Source: Gammaproteobacteria bacterium
GTDB taxonomy: Bacteria > Pseudomonadota > Gammaproteobacteria > SZUA-152
Direction of reading: 5' to 3'
DNA: 8,239 bases
NCBI GenBank assembly: GCA_030599435.1
Contig: JAUVNZ010000057.1
Span: 1-8,239 of the forward strand
Shown: one piece after another, positions 6,478-8,239 of the stretch
How the letters are laid out: each line of letters starts with the position of its first letter
Position numbering within the stretch: the stretch's first letter is position 1
Made by a program: the position numbers and the translations under genes
Notes under the pieces: generated by a model
What the model saw: only the letters and a program-made list of their open reading frames with translations
Database searches by the model: none
Told to the model about the DNA's origin: nothing

Positions 6478-6508
6478 AAAAAAGCCGGTATTTTTTATCG
6501 GCTTTTTT
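6478..6508 (+). terminator. Intrinsic terminator after dksA (works in both directions)
   Basis: AAAAAAGCCG, a short AT-rich loop region and CGGCTTTTTT form a stem of GCCG/CGGC extended by G-U, T-A and A-T pairs around a five-T loop. An A-tract lies on one side and a six-T tract on the other. It begins 37 bases after the dksA stop. In enterobacteria a terminator between dksA and gluQ is known to limit gluQ transcription; this one is positioned to do the same. The T-tract overlaps the first bases of the inverted-repeat element at 6505. Confidence 0.85.
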
Positions 6509-6733
6509 AGTCCGCGAATAACGCAAAAGACGCGAAAAAAACGCAAATCAAAAATGAATAATTTATCTCGGTCATCCTGAACGCTAGTGACAAATCTTAA
6601 GATAATTGCACAAAAATAGAGGTATAAGATCCTTCACTAGCGTTCAGGATGACTAAATTGAAGCGTGTGTTTTAAAACCAAAAAATTTTATTTGCGTTTT
6701 TTTCGCGTCTTTTGCGTTATTCGCGGACTAAAA
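6505..6733. repeat. Nested element bounded by 44-bp perfect inverted repeats
   Basis: Arms 6505-6548 and 6690-6733 are exact reverse complements over 44 bases, separated by 141 bases. Each arm contains phased GCG/CGC steps separated by A-tracts (GTCCGCGAATAACGCAAAAG, then ACGCGAAAAAAACGCAAAT). There is no open frame and no obvious target duplication outside the arms. A second palindromic repeat (6571-6653) occupies the loop. In RNA the arms would form a very long hairpin ending 11 bases before the gluQ ATG. Similar A-tract/CGCG repeat arms occur as dispersed intergenic repeats in other bacteria (from memory), so this is probably a mobile, MITE-like sequence. Confidence 0.8.
6571..6653. repeat. 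Palindromic GTCATCCTGA-type intergenic repeat inside the larger inverted repeat
   Basis: GTCATCCTGAACGCTAGTGA (6571-6590) and its exact reverse complement (6634-6653) form a 20-bp perfect stem. After three mismatches the stem resumes for six bases (ATCTTA 6594-6599 / TAAGAT 6625-6630). The GATCCTTC...TTCAGGATGAC end is the hallmark of a palindromic repeat scattered through intergenic regions of many unrelated bacteria (from memory). Its centre, 6600-6624, is AT-rich and unstructured. Confidence 0.75.
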
Positions 6734-6744
6734 CAATCTTTTAA

Positions 6745-7650
6745 ATGCCAAATCACAAACCAACAATCTACAAAGGCCGTTTCGCGCCCTCACCAACAGG
6801 ACCCGTACACTACGGCACACTGATTGCTGCGGTTGGCAGTTACCTTCAGGCTAAATCAAATAAAGGAAAATGGTTAATACGCATGGAAGATGTTGATATT
6901 ACACGCAAAGTTGCTGGCTCTGATGTTGATATCCTGAAAACACTGGAAGTCTTCGGTTTTGAATGGGACGAAAAAATCATCTATCAATCTGAACAGACTG
7001 CCCACTATGAGCAGGCGTTAGAGCAGCTCACCTCTCAATCACTGGTATTTCCCTGTTTATGTTCACGTAAACAACTTTCAAAATCAGATAGCACAATTTA
7101 TCATGGAACCTGCCGCAGACGCCAACTACCCGAAAAAAATGAACATGCATTACGTCTGCGAAGCAAAAATATCTCCATCGAATTTAATGATGCTGTGATG
7201 GCCCGGCAATCACAAAATATCAAACAACAATGTGGTGATTTTGTCATCAAACGCCGAGACGGTTTATTTGCCTATCAGTTGGCCGTTGTGGTAGATGATG
7301 CCTTGCAAAATATCAGTGAAATTGTACGTGGTGCGGACCTGCTCGATTCCACGCCACGACAAATCTACTTACAGCAGTTGCTAAATTACCCCACACCGGA
7401 CTATTGCCATTTACCACTCGCAGTAGATAATTCTGGCAATAAGATTAGCAAGTCTGAAGGCGCAACTAAAATTGATCTGCAACATAAGGAACAGCAACTG
7501 GTCAGTGTACTGGATTTTTTAGGTCAAAACCCGCCTGATGAATTAGCACAATCCAGTATTAACGACATCTGGTTATGGGCAACAGAACACTGGGATGTCA
7601 CACAAGTTTCATCAAACTGTCATATTCAACCTGTCCTGGATCAAAAATAA
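6745..7650 (+). CDS. gluQ: Glutamyl-Q tRNA(Asp) synthetase
   Basis: GluQRS is a paralogue of the glutamyl-tRNA synthetase catalytic domain. It activates glutamate and attaches it to the queuosine base at position 34 of tRNA-Asp in the cytoplasm. The 301-residue length matches the family and lacks the anticodon-binding domain of GltX. The class I signatures are present: GRFAPSPTGPVHYGT (11-25, HIGH-type) and NKISKSEGA (232-240, KMSKS-type). C104, C106, Y119 and C123 (CLC...YHGTC) are the expected zinc ligands. The ATG at 6745 places GRFAPSPTGP at the usual distance from the start. However, there is no Shine-Dalgarno, because a 229-bp inverted-repeat element ends only 11 bases upstream. Linkage to dksA supports the assignment. 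Transcription would need read-through of the dksA terminator or a promoter inside the repeat element. Confidence 0.96.
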   Translation: MPNHKPTIYKGRFAPSPTGPVHYGTLIAAVGSYLQAKSNKGKWLIRMEDVDITRKVAGSDVDILKTLEVFGFEWDEKIIYQSEQTAHYEQALEQLTSQSLVFPCLCSRKQLSKSDSTIYHGTCRRRQLPEKNEHALRLRSKNISIEFNDAVMARQSQNIKQQCGDFVIKRRDGLFAYQLAVVVDDALQNISEIVRGADLLDSTPRQIYLQQLLNYPTPDYCHLPLAVDNSGNKISKSEGATKIDLQHKEQQLVSVLDFLGQNPPDELAQSSINDIWLWATEHWDVTQVSSNCHIQPVLDQK

Positions 7651-7766
7651 CATCTGCCAGTTATGGTAAAAAGCACTCTACCAGCAACTTAATAAACTAT
7701 CGAAGTTTTAGCAAACACCGTGTATGCTAAACAAAAAATATAAAACCTATTTAAAGAGGAAACCAC
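7651..7766 (+). promoter_or_regulatory. acs upstream region with ribosome binding site
   Basis: AGAGGA (7755-7760) lies six bases before the GTG start of acs and is a strong ribosome binding site. TGTATGCTAA around 7721-7730 could supply a -10 box (TATGCT 7723-7728), but no convincing -35 is spaced to it. A short TGGTA/TACCA dyad (7664-7682) lacks a T-tract, so no terminator for gluQ is called. Confidence 0.45.
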
Positions 7767-8239
7767 GTGTCTGATATTGAAATCAACTCCGTTCTAATCG
7801 AAAACCGCTTATTTGAACCCAGTGCTGAATTTACCGCCAAAGCACGTTTAAAACCAGATGATTTAAAAGCTCTGCATCAACAGGCTGAAGATGATTATGA
7901 AGGATTCTGGGCTGACCAGGCCAGACAACACATGGACTGGCACACGCCTTTTACAAAAACACTGGATGACAGTCAGGCTCCTCATTTCAAATGGTTTACC
8001 GACGGCACCATGAATGCCAGTTACAACTGTATTGATCGTCACCTGGCTAACAACGCAGACAAAACAGCTATCATCTTTGAAGGCGAACCCGGCGATACTC
8101 AACACATCAGTTATCAACAGCTGCATGATGATGTTTGCCAGTTTGCCAATGCATTAAAAGCCAAAGGCATCAACAAGGGTGACCGCGTGATTATTTACAT
8201 GCCGATGGTTCCAGAAGCCGTGATCGCCATGCAGGCATG
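7767..8239 (+). CDS. acs: Acetyl-coenzyme A synthetase, N-terminal part (runs off the window)
   Basis: Acs converts acetate, ATP and CoA to acetyl-CoA through an acetyl-adenylate in the cytoplasm, allowing growth on acetate. The frame starts at GTG 7767, six bases after AGAGGA, and stays open to the window edge, giving 157 complete codons of an expected roughly 650. The start MSDIEINSVLIENRLFEPS and the acetyl-CoA synthetase N-terminal domain (about 30-90, DDYEGFWADQAR and KWFTDGTMNASYNCIDRHL) are characteristic. The AMP-binding domain begins after about residue 95 with KTAIIFEGEPGD and GDRVIIYMPMVPEAVIAM. The adenylate-forming P-loop, CoA site and regulatory lysine lie beyond the window, so integrity cannot be judged. 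A propionyl-CoA synthetase is possible but the N-terminal sequence favours Acs. It sits 116 bases downstream of gluQ with its own ribosome binding site and probably its own promoter. Confidence 0.93.
   Translation, partial: MSDIEINSVLIENRLFEPSAEFTAKARLKPDDLKALHQQAEDDYEGFWADQARQHMDWHTPFTKTLDDSQAPHFKWFTDGTMNASYNCIDRHLANNADKTAIIFEGEPGDTQHISYQQLHDDVCQFANALKAKGINKGDRVIIYMPMVPEAVIAMQA

Noticed and set aside
6308..6580. 90-residue frame overlapping dksA and running into the inverted repeat
   Set aside because: It starts inside dksA out of frame and reads through the terminator and the repeat arm, giving Lys/Arg-rich nonsense.
7863..8126. 87-residue minus-strand frame opposite acs
   Set aside because: It is a shadow of the clearly recognisable acetyl-CoA synthetase N-terminus.

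Overview
This window looks like a chromosomal stretch from a gammaproteobacterium of moderate to low GC content. The call rests on four recognisable housekeeping proteins, XseA, DksA, GluQRS and Acs. DksA and GluQRS are neighbours, as is usual in Gammaproteobacteria. The genus cannot be fixed from the sequence alone.

Layout. Bases 1-183 hold no gene I can name. Bases 184-771 (minus) encode a small multi-pass membrane protein of unknown function. It diverges, across a 54-bp AT-rich gap, from 826-3651 (plus), a 941-residue exported protein. That protein has three tandem Cys-paired beta-sandwich-like repeats, a linker domain, an eight-coil NosD-like right-handed beta-helix and a conserved-looking C-terminal domain. 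This pair is the accessory part of the window, and the long gene is visibly more GC-rich than its surroundings. It is followed by a 214-bp MITE-like element (3831-4044) with 17-bp perfect terminal inverted repeats and a near-perfect 9-bp target duplication. A REP-like palindromic repeat is nested inside it.

The housekeeping part begins with xseA (4143-5510, large subunit of exonuclease VII). A decayed C-terminal scrap of an RND efflux pump (about 5535-5798) follows, then dksA (6007-6441), a bidirectional intrinsic terminator (6478-6508), a 229-bp nested inverted-repeat element (6505-6733), gluQ (6745-7650) and the first 157 codons of acs (7767 to the window edge).

How the genes relate. DksA (RNA polymerase cofactor of the stringent response) and GluQRS (glutamylates queuosine in tRNA-Asp) are classically linked, with a terminator between them limiting gluQ expression. 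Here the terminator is present, and the spacer has also been enlarged by a 44-bp perfect inverted repeat that ends 11 bases before the gluQ start codon. The most unusual content is therefore non-coding: two independent 'repeat inside a repeat' elements, one upstream of xseA and one upstream of gluQ. I see no defence system, CRISPR array, rRNA, tRNA or complete transposase gene. I did not find a clear new multi-gene system; the nested elements and the modular surface protein are the best candidates for follow-up.
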